Shown in pieces: positions 1 through 9,505 of a stretch of 64,000 bases of DNA (the stretch's first letter is position 1; each line of letters opens with the position of its first letter). The notes under the pieces were generated by a model, which saw only the letters and a program-made list of their open reading frames with translations, was not told where the DNA came from and searched no databases. Made by a program: the position numbers and the translations under genes. The stretch comes from Chryseobacterium sp. Leaf201. GTDB taxonomy: Bacteria; Bacteroidota; Bacteroidia; Flavobacteriales; Weeksellaceae. The stretch is taken from contig NZ_LMKA01000057.1 in assembly GCF_001421435.1 (NCBI RefSeq), positions 124,001 to 188,000 on the forward strand, in the 5' to 3' direction.

Positions 1-1071
1 GTAATCTCCCACTACCCGTGCATTTTCTACGAGGTTTTCTTTTTCGATAACTTCCATCACCAACTGGAACCGGAGCATATCTATGAAATTACCTCCGAAT
101 GTAGAGTTGATCCTTGAGCTCTCCCTGAATACATTATCCGGTACTTCGTCAAACTTTTCCTTATTGGCCAGGATTCCGCATACCTGTGTTTTTTTACCGA
201 AGGAAATGATATCCGGTTTCGCTGTAAAATGCTCGAAAGCCCACATTTTTCCGGTCATTGCAATGCCGGTCTGCACTTCATCATAAATGAGAAGGATTTC
301 ATGCTCGTCACAGATATTTCTCAGACCCATTAAAAATTCATCCCTGAAATGGTTGTCGCCTCCTTCTGCCTGAATCGGCTCGATGATGATGCAGGCCACT
401 TTGTTGGGATTCATCAGGATGGCTTCTTCAATGTTCAGCAAAGCGAGCCTTTCATTTTTTATGGTTTCTTCTAAATTTTCCTCTGTAATCGGGAAGGTTA
501 ATTTCGGGTTCAGGATTCTCGGCCAGTTGAACATCGGGAAATACTGGTATTTTCTCGGGTCAGATGTATTGGTTAAACTTAATGTATAACCGCTTCTCCC
601 GTGGAATGCCTGCCTGAAATGGATACAGATCCCGGCCTCAATATCAAGATCCTTTTCAAAATTCTTTCTTGTTTTCCAGTCGAAACATGCTTTCATGGCA
701 TTTTCTACAGCTAAAGATCCGCCTTCGATGAAGAATGCATACTGAAGCTCTTCAGGGATGGCCACCCGCTCGAATACTTCCAGGAAATGGGCATATTCTT
801 CTGAATAAACGTCTGCCAGTGTGGGCTTATTGACCGCCATTTTCCCCAGCCATTCTGATTTTTCCATCAGGTAAGGATGGTTATAGCCGATAGAAGCTGA
901 TGCGAACATGGAAAACATATCCAAATATTCTCTGTTGGTCAGTTTATCGTAGAGCCATGATCCGTGGGATTTTTCGATGTCCATTACGAAATCAAAACCA
1001 TCCGCCAGAACGTGCCTGCCTATTGTTTCTTTAACTTTATTTGCCTGTATATCTATTATAGTCTGTTCCAT
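1..1071 (-). CDS. lat: L-lysine 6-transaminase, 3' end outside the window
   Basis: PLP-dependent class III aminotransferase that moves the epsilon-amino group of lysine to 2-oxoglutarate, giving 2-aminoadipate 6-semialdehyde, in the cytoplasm. The visible 357 residues start at ATG (complement of 1069-1071) and run off the left edge, so roughly the last 90 residues are missing. Visible landmarks: substrate and cofactor segment FIEGGSLAVENAMK (residues 114-127), HGRSGYTLSLT (158-168), Asp264 in IYDEVQTG, and the PLP lysine in SFGKKTQVCG (Lys293-Lys294), a segment I associate with lysine epsilon-aminotransferases. The next gene upstream on the same strand encodes the dehydrogenase that would use its product. 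The two are separated by 103 bp. Confidence 0.88.
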   Translation of the reverse strand, partial: MEQTIIDIQANKVKETIGRHVLADGFDFVMDIEKSHGSWLYDKLTNREYLDMFSMFASASIGYNHPYLMEKSEWLGKMAVNKPTLADVYSEEYAHFLEVFERVAIPEELQYAFFIEGGSLAVENAMKACFDWKTRKNFEKDLDIEAGICIHFRQAFHGRSGYTLSLTNTSDPRKYQYFPMFNWPRILNPKLTFPITEENLEETIKNERLALLNIEEAILMNPNKVACIIIEPIQAEGGDNHFRDEFLMGLRNICDEHEILLIYDEVQTGIAMTGKMWAFEHFTAKPDIISFGKKTQVCGILANKEKFDEVPDNVFRESSRINSTFGGNFIDMLRFQLVMEVIEKENLVENARVVGDY

Positions 1072-1092
1072 TTTTGCTTTGAATTGAAATTT

Positions 1093-1153
1093 ATTAAAAG
1101 ACTGAAACTGAAAATCAGAGAGTTCTGACTCGTTAAAGATCCAGTCTTTTAAT
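1093..1153. repeat. 12-bp inverted repeat between the lysine catabolic genes
   Basis: Perfect arms ATTAAAAGACTG (1093-1104) and CAGTCTTTTAAT (1142-1153), 37 nt apart, lie between the stop of the dehydrogenase gene and the start of the transaminase gene. The arms could pair in the transcript. They could be an attenuating or stabilising hairpin, or a weak terminator. No function is shown by the sequence. Confidence 0.5.
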
Positions 1154-1174
1154 TTTTAAATAATTAAAAATACT

Positions 1175-2725
1175 TTATAAGTCAAACTTAATCCCCTGTG
1201 CCAAAGGCAGACTAGCGGTATAATTTATGGTATTGGTCTGGCGTCTCATATAGTATTTCCAGACGTCTGAACCTGATTCCCTACCGCCTCCGGTTTCTTT
1301 TTCGCCGCCGAAAGCCCCTCCGATTTCCGCACCGGAAGTCCCGATATTGACGTTCGCAATTCCGCAGTCTGAACCTGCATGGGAAAGGAACAGTTCTGCC
1401 TCTCTCAGGTTCTGTGTCATGATGGCTGAGGACAATCCCTGAGGAACATCATTCTGGATAGAGATCGCTTCGTCTAACGTACCGTATTTAATTAAATATA
1501 AAATCGGTGCAAAAGTTTCATGCTGAACGATTTCGTAAGAATTCTGAACTTCGGCGATACACGGTTTTACATAACAGCCAGATTCGTATCCTTTTCCGTT
1601 CAGCACTTCACCTTCAACCACGAAGTTTCCACCCTCCTCTTTACATTTCCTGATAGATTCCTCATACTGTGTAACCGCAGCAGTGTCGATAAGCGGTCCT
1701 ACATGGTTTTTTTCATCCAGCGGGTTCCCGATTTTCAGTTGTCCGTAGGCTTTTACCAGTCTGTTTTTTACTTCTTCATATACTTCTTCATGAATGATCA
1801 GCCTTCTTGTTGAGGTACATCTCTGCCCGGCAGTTCCTACGGCTCCGAAAACCGCTCCGATGATCGACATATCAATGTCTGCATCTTTAGAGATAATGAT
1901 GGCGTTGTTTCCTCCCAGTTCAAGGATTGATTTCCCGAATCTTTCGGCAACTTTTGATGATACCATTCTTCCTACTCTTGTAGAACCGGTAAATGAAACC
2001 AGGGAAACCCTTTTGTCATCCACTAATTTCTGTCCGATTTCATGGTCTGCCACCAGGACACTTGAAATTCCCTCTCCAATGCCATTTTCCTTTAACACCT
2101 CATTCATAATATTCTGGCAGGCAAGTGCACACAGCGGTGTCTTTTCAGACGGCTTCCAGATGGTCACATTTCCGCAGATCCATGCCAAAGCGGTATTCCA
2201 TGCCCAAACAGCCACCGGAAAGTTGAATGCCGTAATTATTCCTACAACTCCAAGCGGATGGTACTGCTCATACATCCTGTGGCCCGGCCTTTCAGAATGC
2301 ATGGTATACCCGTGAAGCTGCCTTGATACCCCGACAGCAAAATCGCAGATATCAATCATTTCCTGAACCTCGCCCAGGCCTTCCTGCAGGGATTTGCCCA
2401 TTTCATAGGAAACAAGCTTACCCAGATCATCTTTATATGTTCTTAATTTCTGGCCTAACTGCCTTACGATTTCCCCTCTTTTGGGAGCCGGAATGAGCCT
2501 GAACTCTTTAAAAGCTTTTTCGGCAGCTTCAATTACCTTGTCGTAATCAGATGCCCCGGAAGTTTTTATCTTAGCAATCAGATTGCCGTCTACCGGAGAA
2601 TAACTCTCTATTGTTTTGCCTGATGCAAAGTATTTCCCGCCTGATGAAGTCCCCTTATTTTCTTCTTTAATCCCCAGATTTCTGAGTGTTTTTTCGATTC
2701 CAAAATCTTTTACTTTTTTAGACAT
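1175..2725 (-). CDS. ALDH7-family aldehyde dehydrogenase (2-aminoadipate semialdehyde dehydrogenase)
   Basis: NAD(P)-dependent aldehyde dehydrogenase of 516 residues, full length for the ALDH7 (antiquitin) branch. Cofactor loop FTGSTRVG is at 245-252, general base Glu269 in LELGGNNA, and nucleophile Cys303 in GTAGQRCTSTRRL. The C-terminal segment GGAFGGEKETGGGRESGSD and the ending NYTASLPLAQGIKFDL match the antiquitin type very closely. Because lysine 6-transaminase lies directly downstream on the same strand, the likely reaction is oxidation of 2-aminoadipate 6-semialdehyde (or its cyclic form) to 2-aminoadipate, the second step of lysine degradation. The family assignment is firm; the substrate is inferred from family and neighbour. 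Confidence 0.9.
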   Translation of the reverse strand: MSKKVKDFGIEKTLRNLGIKEENKGTSSGGKYFASGKTIESYSPVDGNLIAKIKTSGASDYDKVIEAAEKAFKEFRLIPAPKRGEIVRQLGQKLRTYKDDLGKLVSYEMGKSLQEGLGEVQEMIDICDFAVGVSRQLHGYTMHSERPGHRMYEQYHPLGVVGIITAFNFPVAVWAWNTALAWICGNVTIWKPSEKTPLCALACQNIMNEVLKENGIGEGISSVLVADHEIGQKLVDDKRVSLVSFTGSTRVGRMVSSKVAERFGKSILELGGNNAIIISKDADIDMSIIGAVFGAVGTAGQRCTSTRRLIIHEEVYEEVKNRLVKAYGQLKIGNPLDEKNHVGPLIDTAAVTQYEESIRKCKEEGGNFVVEGEVLNGKGYESGCYVKPCIAEVQNSYEIVQHETFAPILYLIKYGTLDEAISIQNDVPQGLSSAIMTQNLREAELFLSHAGSDCGIANVNIGTSGAEIGGAFGGEKETGGGRESGSDVWKYYMRRQTNTINYTASLPLAQGIKFDL

Positions 2726-2803
2726 AAAAATTCTACTTTTCGTTTTCCCTAAAGTTAAAAATATTAAGCGAACTGCAAAATTTTAATTTTAGAGTCTTTT
2801 TTA

Positions 2804-2834
2804 TTTGGACTAATTATAAACATGCTTATCTTTG
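2804..2834 (+). promoter_or_regulatory. Bacteroidota-type promoter of the 65-residue membrane protein
   Basis: TTTG at 2804-2807, a 19-nt spacer, then TATCTTTG (TAnnTTTG) at 2827-2834. This fits the flavobacterial sigma-A consensus exactly and lies 25 bp before the ATG at 2860. Confidence 0.7.
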
Positions 2835-2859
2835 TAAGGTAATCATTTGAATTTCAGAA

Positions 2860-3057
2860 ATGGAAAATAATAACACGATACAGGAGCCGGCGGAAGAAAA
2901 GAAACCCTCTAAATGGAAAAGCCTGGTAAAGAAATTCGGTATAGGAGGCATTATATTTTTTACGGTGAAAGGGATTATTACTTCAACGCTGATCTATTTT
3001 CTCGGAAAAAATTTCTGGACGGTTATCAGCAATTACTTTTCGACGATGTTTGAGTAA
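2860..3057 (+). CDS. Small single-span membrane protein, unknown function
   Basis: Protein of 65 residues. The N-terminal 25 residues are charged and rich in Asn, Glu and Lys. One hydrophobic stretch of about 20 residues (about 28-48) follows, then an aromatic C-terminus. It has its own consensus promoter (2804-2834) and its own hairpin terminator (3081-3104), so it is a monocistronic transcript rather than a chance frame. I recognise no family. The basic residues before the membrane span suggest a cytoplasmic N-terminus. Confidence 0.75.
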   Translation: MENNNTIQEPAEEKKPSKWKSLVKKFGIGGIIFFTVKGIITSTLIYFLGKNFWTVISNYFSTMFE

Positions 3058-3080
3058 TCCAACTAATCATATCAACTAAA

Positions 3081-3110
3081 AAGCAGGGAAATTTCCCTGC
3101 TTTTGTTTTT
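3081..3110 (+). terminator. Intrinsic terminator after the 65-residue protein
   Basis: Perfect palindrome AAGCAGGGAAATTTCCCTGCTT (3081-3102 counting both arms, 11 bp each) followed by TTGTTTTT. Confidence 0.75.
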
Positions 3111-3196
3111 GTATTCAATGAAGAATGGAATGAGTATCCATTATTATTTCATGTATTCACTATTGCTTTTCAATCTCTAAGATATCAGGCATAAAA

Positions 3197-3222
3197 AATC
3201 CCGGAAACTGCTTTCCGGGATT
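3197..3222 (-). terminator. Intrinsic terminator of ccsBA
   Basis: Eleven-bp stem AATCCCGGAAA / TTTCCGGGATT with a 4-nt loop. On the minus strand it is followed by TTTTTTAT, 20 bp past the ccsBA stop. Confidence 0.8.
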
Positions 3223-3242
3223 CATTATAATATATTTTAAGA

Positions 3243-6200
3243 TTATTTTTTATTCAGAGTCCTGAACTTGAAATAAGATGCTGCTGATAGAGCCAGCATT
3301 GTTCCTACTCCGATATATACCCAAGCCGGAACAGGGACAGGATCTCCTGCTGCGTATGAATGAAGACCGCTCAGGTAATAGTTTACCCCGAAATAGGTCA
3401 TTACCATAGAACAGAAAGCAAACATGGTCGCTACGTGGAATGCCCACCTGCTTCTCAATCCCGGAACCAGTCTCATGTGCAGTACAAAAGCATACACCAT
3501 GATGGAAATGAAAGCCCAGGTTTCTTTAGGGTCCCAGCTCCAGTATCTTCCCCAGGACTCGTTGGCCCAGATTCCGCCTAAGAAATTTCCTACCGTCAAG
3601 GCAAACAACCCGATGGTTAAGGACATTTCGGAAACGATAACCAATTCCTTCAGTGTCGTATCATGATGGATTTTATAGTCTTCTTTATTGGAAATAATAT
3701 AGAATACCAGACTGATCACAGCAATAATCATTGACAAGGCAAAGAAGCCGTAACTGGAGGTGATAATGGCCACATGGACAATCAGCCAGTATGATTTCAA
3801 TACCGGAACCAGCGGCGTAATCTGCGGATCCAGTGCGGATCCTCCGTGTGCAAACCCCATCATGATAACGGCTACCATAAATCCGGCGGCAGGAATCAGT
3901 GCATTGGAATTTCTGTACAGGATCAATCCGGCCGTAATACCTACCCATGAGATAAAGATAATGGCTTCGTACCCGTTGCTCCACGGTGCATGCCCGGAAA
4001 TATACCATCTGGCAACCAATCCTAAGAAATGGCAGAAATATCCTACTGCTCCTACAGCAACAATCCCTTTTATGATTTTATTTAAATTTTTACCGGGTTT
4101 AAACAATTCCACAAAACCTAAAATCAGCAATAGTCCTCCTATCAGTGTATAGAAGATCAGTAATTTGAAGTTGATGTTTACTTTATTCATGAACACCTCC
4201 AGGTTTACTTTAGATTCGGCAGGAACTACTGCCTTTCCCCATTTCTGCTGGTATTCTGAAAGCCTGGCAAGTTCTGCATCTGCCTTGCTCCAGTTCCTGC
4301 TCTGCTGTGCCTGTAAAACTTCTGCAAAATAAGGCCCCATCACTTTTTGGGATTCAACATCCGGTTCCATTTTCTGGTCCAGCCAGGAATGCCATGTGTG
4401 ATTGGCATCGTTTTTCACCGGGACAATCCTCATAAACTGGCCGCTGAAAAATTCGTTGAAGATCTGCACCCTTTCGTTAACCGAAATCACTTCCTTGTCA
4501 TAATTGGTCTGTTCGGCCGGTTTTTTACGGAATGCAGTGTTGTAATCATGTTCAAGGATATAGGATAAATTCCCATTGGCATCAGCCGGGAAAAGGTTCA
4601 TCAGTGAAGTATAACCTTCATCATCGGCCTTTGTTTTATTTTTTAATTCATCACCGCCTTTTGTCCCCACTTTAATCATCGGAACCATCGTCCAGCTCGG
4701 CGTATCCGTGTTTACGGAAAGGAACCATTGATTGGCGGTTAGAGATTTTCCGTCCGTGCCCTTAAATTCGTCTTTTTTGTATAATTTTCTTAAAACATCA
4801 AGTGCTTCGGTATTGATCGGAACAATTCTCCCTTCGAAGTTCTGAACCAGAAGATAACCGAATTTATCTGCATGTTCTTTGTCTATTTTATTTCTTGCAA
4901 TAATTTCATCGGCAGAGATCATTTTCATTTTGCTCAGCGGTGCAGCCAGTGAATTCTGCTGTGCTTTCTGCTGAACCCCTGCCTCAGGTGCCGGAGCATG
5001 ATTGTGGGTGTCACCTTCCTTATGGATATGCTCCGTGCTTCCGTCAGTTGTTCCGTGTGTTTCAATCTTCTGAGCGCTTAACCCTAAGCTTAAGAATAAC
5101 AGGATGATTGTTGCCGTACGTTTTTTATTCACGTCCTTCAGCATTTTATTCAGCTTCCAGAAGTGGGTTCCTTTCCAGAAGAAAATCGTGAACAGGCCTC
5201 CGAACAATAAGGCATACCCGATATATGAAATCAGGGTTCCCCAGAAATCGTGGTTAACGGAAAGTACGGTACCCATCCTGTCCGGATCAAAGCTGGACTG
5301 GAAGAAACGGTATCCTTTATGGTTTAAAACGTGGTTCATATAAATTTTAAAAGGCGTCTGCTTGCCTTCATCAATAATTTTAATGTGGCTTTCATAAGCA
5401 CTCGGGGATGAACTTCCCGGATAGGTTTCCATCACAAAATCATCCAGTTTAAGTGCGAAAGGGGTATTGTAGATTTTCGGTCCGAAGCCGATCATAATGT
5501 TCAGCCCGTCCATTGCAATCTGCTTGTAGGCATTAGGGTTCCCTTTTTCCACGGACAGATCAACCAGCTGTTTTGTTTTCGGGCCCTGAACTTCAACCGT
5601 CAGTACATCCGGAAGGTTCTGGTCTTTCTTGCGATCTCCCTCAAAGGCCAGCAGTTTCCCTTTCTTTAATCCTTCAGGAACCACCAGTTTCAGTTCGTTG
5701 ATGGTATATAAGCTTCTCAGTGCCAAAGGCTGGAATTCGTTTTTCGCCGTATTTCCTGTAGCCTGGGTAGCCATCGTCATATAGGTTGCATCCACCGGAG
5801 TCTTGATCATCAGCTTCCCGCCGTCATTCCTGAATTCCACAGCACCTTCGATCGCTCTGTTGAATGTAACCAAAGTCCCGTTGATGGATTTTGTTTCACC
5901 TGGCTTGATATAGATGTTCTGTCTTCCGGTATTTCCTGTAGACACCAGATGAAGGTATTCTGCACCGTTCGGGTCCGCCATTAAACTGTCTTTCTTTCTC
6001 TGTACATAGTCCTGGGCAACTACTTTTACGTGTTTTCCGTGGAAATCGTAAGTAGCCTCCAAATCTTTGTGCAGCGGAGACATCAGATACGGGATATCCT
6101 GGTAATCCAGGGCATCGCCTTTTTCTTCAATCTTGATCTTCAGGAAATGTTTGTCGGTCACAATCTCGTTTGACGTTTCCCCTTCCCTGATGTGCATGGT

Positions 6201-6506
6201 CCCTTCAAAACTGATATACCGGGTTACCGCGCCACCAATAAAAATCAAAACAAACGCAAGGTGAAATACCAGAACCGGCCATTTTTCCCTTCTCCACAGC
6301 CTGTATCTTGCAATATTGCCGATGAAGTTGAGAATGAGCAGGAACATGATAAGTTCGAACCATTTCGCTTCGTAAATTAATGCTTTTGCTGTTGGAGTTC
6401 CGTAGTCGTTTTCTAAGAACGTTGCATATGCCATCGCAAATGCGTACACCAATAACAACACAGCCATTGTTCTGGTCGAGATAAGAATATCCTGGAGCTT
6501 CTTCAT
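3243..6506 (-). CDS. ccsBA: Fused cytochrome c biogenesis protein CcsBA (ResB-CcsA)
   Basis: A 1087-residue inner-membrane protein combining both halves of the system II haem exporter/ligase. The N-terminal ResB/CcsB part has membrane spans in the first 100 residues, then a large periplasmic region and another span near 425-445. A Pro/Glu/His-rich linker (about 490-530) leads to a second periplasmic part. The C-terminal CcsA part (from about 800) is strongly hydrophobic and has the haem-handling tryptophan motif SWGRYWSWDPKETW near residue 985. It attaches haem to CXXCH sites of c-type cytochromes at the periplasmic face. Fused CcsBA is common in Bacteroidota and epsilonproteobacteria. It is a single gene with its own terminator at 3197-3222. 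Confidence 0.93.
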   Translation of the reverse strand: MKKLQDILISTRTMAVLLLVYAFAMAYATFLENDYGTPTAKALIYEAKWFELIMFLLILNFIGNIARYRLWRREKWPVLVFHLAFVLIFIGGAVTRYISFEGTMHIREGETSNEIVTDKHFLKIKIEEKGDALDYQDIPYLMSPLHKDLEATYDFHGKHVKVVAQDYVQRKKDSLMADPNGAEYLHLVSTGNTGRQNIYIKPGETKSINGTLVTFNRAIEGAVEFRNDGGKLMIKTPVDATYMTMATQATGNTAKNEFQPLALRSLYTINELKLVVPEGLKKGKLLAFEGDRKKDQNLPDVLTVEVQGPKTKQLVDLSVEKGNPNAYKQIAMDGLNIMIGFGPKIYNTPFALKLDDFVMETYPGSSSPSAYESHIKIIDEGKQTPFKIYMNHVLNHKGYRFFQSSFDPDRMGTVLSVNHDFWGTLISYIGYALLFGGLFTIFFWKGTHFWKLNKMLKDVNKKRTATIILLFLSLGLSAQKIETHGTTDGSTEHIHKEGDTHNHAPAPEAGVQQKAQQNSLAAPLSKMKMISADEIIARNKIDKEHADKFGYLLVQNFEGRIVPINTEALDVLRKLYKKDEFKGTDGKSLTANQWFLSVNTDTPSWTMVPMIKVGTKGGDELKNKTKADDEGYTSLMNLFPADANGNLSYILEHDYNTAFRKKPAEQTNYDKEVISVNERVQIFNEFFSGQFMRIVPVKNDANHTWHSWLDQKMEPDVESQKVMGPYFAEVLQAQQSRNWSKADAELARLSEYQQKWGKAVVPAESKVNLEVFMNKVNINFKLLIFYTLIGGLLLILGFVELFKPGKNLNKIIKGIVAVGAVGYFCHFLGLVARWYISGHAPWSNGYEAIIFISWVGITAGLILYRNSNALIPAAGFMVAVIMMGFAHGGSALDPQITPLVPVLKSYWLIVHVAIITSSYGFFALSMIIAVISLVFYIISNKEDYKIHHDTTLKELVIVSEMSLTIGLFALTVGNFLGGIWANESWGRYWSWDPKETWAFISIMVYAFVLHMRLVPGLRSRWAFHVATMFAFCSMVMTYFGVNYYLSGLHSYAAGDPVPVPAWVYIGVGTMLALSAASYFKFRTLNKK

Positions 6507-6867
6507 GATATATATACTTGATGGGCAAAAATAAGGATGATAAACTACAAAGACGTTAAAAAAAGCTGTTTTTTATCATTTTAGGCACACCGGACGTTAT
6601 TTTTAAACGTTCTTAATAAGCATGAGAATGATTGAGAAAAACTCAATCCAGCATCCCTCATGTAGAAAAAATTCTACGATAAAAAGCGGTAACGGTAAAG
6701 AGGATCCTGAATATACACCCTCGGTACTTGTTTTGCCTGTAAAAAACAACAATACGCTGTATTGATCCTTGTCATGAGAATCGTCAACTTGTTATTTACT
6801 CTGTTTTTTAAAACAAAAAAGATTCCTTTACTATAGAAAAAACGTTAAATTTGCTCACATTGATATT
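6507..6867. other. 361-bp divergent intergenic region between ccsBA and ftsK
   Basis: Holds start signals for two divergent genes. CAAAAATA at 6526-6533 is a minus-strand -7 box TATTTTTG for ccsBA. TAAATTTG at 6846-6853 is a plus-strand -7 box for ftsK. Neither has a -33 element at the usual distance. Two small hairpins lie between them, at 6630-6648 (7-bp stem) and 6662-6677 (6-bp stem), neither with a T-run. A 47-codon frame from 6622 has no promoter or coding character and is not called. Confidence 0.5.
6846..6853 (+). promoter_or_regulatory. Candidate -7 element of ftsK
   Basis: TAAATTTG fits TAnnTTTG and lies 14 bp before the ATG. No clear TTG/TTTG partner is seen 17-23 nt upstream, so this is a half-site only. 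Confidence 0.4.
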
Positions 6868-9438
6868 ATGGACAAGAATACACCAAAACAACAGCAGGAA
6901 TCGCCTGAAAAGGGCAAATTTTTATCAAAACCAAGAGTCTTTTTCGGACTTACCTGTATCCTTTTTTCTGTAGTGCTTACCTTTTCATTTGTTTCTTATC
7001 TGATGAACTGGCAGGCAGATCAGAGCCAGGCAGGAACGATGCTGGATAAGAGCATCCAGTCCTCCAACCTTTTCGGGAAACTGGGCGACTGGCTCGGAAA
7101 TATTTTTATTTTCGAAAGCATCGGTGTGGCTTCATTTATCATTGCGTTTTTATTCCTTGTTTTCGGGACGTTAATCCTGAAAAAGAGAATGTTCAAACCG
7201 TGGAAAACCGTGGGACACTCCCTGTTTTTTATCTGCTGGCTTCCGATCCTGTTCGGGGCAATAACAAAAGGCCAGGGTGTACTGAGCGGTGTATACGGTT
7301 ACCAGATTATGGATTCCCTAGATGCAATTATCGGATCTGCAGGCCTCTGGATGGTTCTGGCATCAAGCATTGCCCTGTATTTCATCCTGGAGTTTAATCT
7401 CCGCCCGAGCTCCATTAAATCAAAACTGAATGATATCAATGAAAATACCATCGGAAGGGTAAAATCTATGATGCCGAGCTCTGATGAAAATTTTGAAGCG
7501 GATGAAGAGCTGATTGAAGAAGCCGGCATTGCTGAAGAAATTTTACCTAAAGTTAAGGTTACTGAAAAAGTAAAAACTAAAACTATTGCGCCTGAGCCTG
7601 TAGCTGTAACCGTTCCGAAAGGATTTCCTGAAGTCCCGGTTTCTGCGGATCTGGATACCATCATAACCCCAAACCAGACTTCTTTTGAGGAAGAAAAAAA
7701 TGATTTTTCACAGCCGCTGAATGTCAACCTGAACCTCAGTTCAAAACCTGCTATGCCCACTTCCAGTCCGGAAGAAGCTTTTGACATGAGGCCTTCTGCT
7801 CCGCCGGTAGCACCTGTATCTGCAGCTGCACCTGAGGAAGAGATTAAATTCAATGTAGAAGTGGCTAAGGTGGTTGATATCCTGGATGATTCCGACAGAA
7901 AATCAAATGAACTGGTACAGAAACACGGGCTGTATGACCACAAACTGGATCTTGCCAATTTCCAGATGCCTACGGTTGACCTGTTACAGGATTACGGAAA
8001 TGAAGAAATTTCCATCAACAAAGAAGAATTAGAGGAAAATAAAAATAAAATTGTCGGATTACTGAAAAACTTCAATGTAGGTATTGCTGAAATCAAGGCA
8101 ACGATAGGGCCTACCGTAACGTTATATGAAATTGTTCCGGAAGCAGGAATCCGTGTATCGGCCATTAAAAAGCTTCAGGATGATATTGCGCTGAACCTTT
8201 CCGCTTTAGGAATCAGGATTATTGCACCGATGCCGGGGAAAGGAACGATCGGAATTGAAGTTCCGAGAAAGAACCCTACTATGGTTTCTATGCGTTCGGT
8301 GATTGCCTCACATAAATTCCAGAATACGGAGATGGACCTTCCGGTGGTTTTCGGAAAAACGATTTCCAATGAAATTTTCATGGCAGACCTTTCAAAAATG
8401 CCGCACTTATTGATGGCGGGAGCCACGGGCCAGGGTAAATCCGTAGGGATCAATGCCATTCTTACTTCCCTGCTCTATAAAAAGCATCCGAGTGAACTGA
8501 AATTCGTGATGGTGGATCCTAAGAAAGTGGAGCTTTCATTATATTCAAAAATTGAAAGGCATTATCTGGCAAAATTACCGGATTCTGATGATGCCATTAT
8601 TACGGATACCAATAAAGTAATCAATACGCTGAACTCTCTGTGTGTAGAGATGGATATGAGGTATGACCTTCTTAAAAATGCGTTCTGTAAAAATTTAAAG
8701 GAATACAATAAAAAATTCGCGGAAAGAAAATTAAACCCGGAAAACGGGCACCGCTATCTGCCGTATATTGTTCTGGTAGTGGATGAATTTGCAGATCTGA
8801 TCATGACCGCCGGAAAAGAGGTAGAAATGCCGATTGCCAGGCTGGCGCAGTTAGCCAGAGCCGTAGGGATACACCTGATTGTAGCTACCCAAAGACCGTC
8901 AGTAAATGTTATCACGGGGATGATCAAGGCCAATTTCCCTGCAAGGGCGGCGTTCAGGGTAATTTCCAGTGTAGACTCCAGAACAATCCTGGATTCTCCG
9001 GGTGCAGATCAGCTGATCGGTAAAGGAGACATGCTGTATTTCAACGGAAATGAAATTTTAAGGCTTCAGTGTGCCTTTGTAGATACGCCTGAGGTGGAAA
9101 GGCTGGCAGAATTTATCGGGGAACAGAAAGGCTATTCTTCCGCATTTATTCTTCCGGAATATGTTTCTGAAGATACTACCAGTACGGTAGGTGCTTTTGA
9201 CCCCAATGAAAAGGATGCTCTGTTTGAAGAGGCAGCAAGAATCATCGTGTCTACGCAGCAGGGTTCTACATCCATGCTTCAGAGACAGCTGAAACTGGGA
9301 TACAACAGGGCCGGAAGGATTATGGACCAGCTGGAAGCCATCGGGATCGTAGGCGGTTTCAACGGCGCGAAAGCAAGGGAAGTACTCATTAGCGACCTTC
9401 ATTCTTTGGAACAGTTTTTGGAAGACATGCGCAGTTAA
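6868..9438 (+). CDS. ftsK: FtsK/SpoIIIE-type DNA translocase
   Basis: An 856-residue septal DNA pump that moves chromosome ends through the closing septum and normally activates XerCD recombination. It has four hydrophobic spans in the first 175 residues, then a variable acidic/Pro linker (about 205-330). The alpha/beta motor follows, with Walker A GATGQGKSVG near residue 518-527, Walker B LVVDEFADLI near 646, and ATQRPSVNVITG near 685. A C-terminal gamma winged helix (QRQLKLGYNRAGRIMDQLE) would read KOPS-like polar sequences. The linker is short relative to E. coli FtsK, as in SpoIIIE-like proteins. Followed by lolA at 68 bp. Confidence 0.95.
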   Translation: MDKNTPKQQQESPEKGKFLSKPRVFFGLTCILFSVVLTFSFVSYLMNWQADQSQAGTMLDKSIQSSNLFGKLGDWLGNIFIFESIGVASFIIAFLFLVFGTLILKKRMFKPWKTVGHSLFFICWLPILFGAITKGQGVLSGVYGYQIMDSLDAIIGSAGLWMVLASSIALYFILEFNLRPSSIKSKLNDINENTIGRVKSMMPSSDENFEADEELIEEAGIAEEILPKVKVTEKVKTKTIAPEPVAVTVPKGFPEVPVSADLDTIITPNQTSFEEEKNDFSQPLNVNLNLSSKPAMPTSSPEEAFDMRPSAPPVAPVSAAAPEEEIKFNVEVAKVVDILDDSDRKSNELVQKHGLYDHKLDLANFQMPTVDLLQDYGNEEISINKEELEENKNKIVGLLKNFNVGIAEIKATIGPTVTLYEIVPEAGIRVSAIKKLQDDIALNLSALGIRIIAPMPGKGTIGIEVPRKNPTMVSMRSVIASHKFQNTEMDLPVVFGKTISNEIFMADLSKMPHLLMAGATGQGKSVGINAILTSLLYKKHPSELKFVMVDPKKVELSLYSKIERHYLAKLPDSDDAIITDTNKVINTLNSLCVEMDMRYDLLKNAFCKNLKEYNKKFAERKLNPENGHRYLPYIVLVVDEFADLIMTAGKEVEMPIARLAQLARAVGIHLIVATQRPSVNVITGMIKANFPARAAFRVISSVDSRTILDSPGADQLIGKGDMLYFNGNEILRLQCAFVDTPEVERLAEFIGEQKGYSSAFILPEYVSEDTTSTVGAFDPNEKDALFEEAARIIVSTQQGSTSMLQRQLKLGYNRAGRIMDQLEAIGIVGGFNGAKAREVLISDLHSLEQFLEDMRS

Positions 9439-9505
9439 CGGAAATCTACAGTCAGTTTAACTTTTACCATTTAAGCAAGTCTAAAGATTAAAGAATTAAA
9501 TAAAA

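Noticed and set aside
1794..2315. 173-codon plus-strand frame opposite the aldehyde dehydrogenase gene
   Set aside because: A shadow frame within a strongly conserved gene, with no start signal of its own.
6622..6765. 47-codon frame between ccsBA and ftsK
   Set aside because: No promoter, terminator or recognisable composition; it looks like chance.
7299..7958. 219-codon minus-strand frame within ftsK
   Set aside because: Lies opposite the low-complexity linker of FtsK; Ser-rich composition is the antisense of its acidic/Pro codons.
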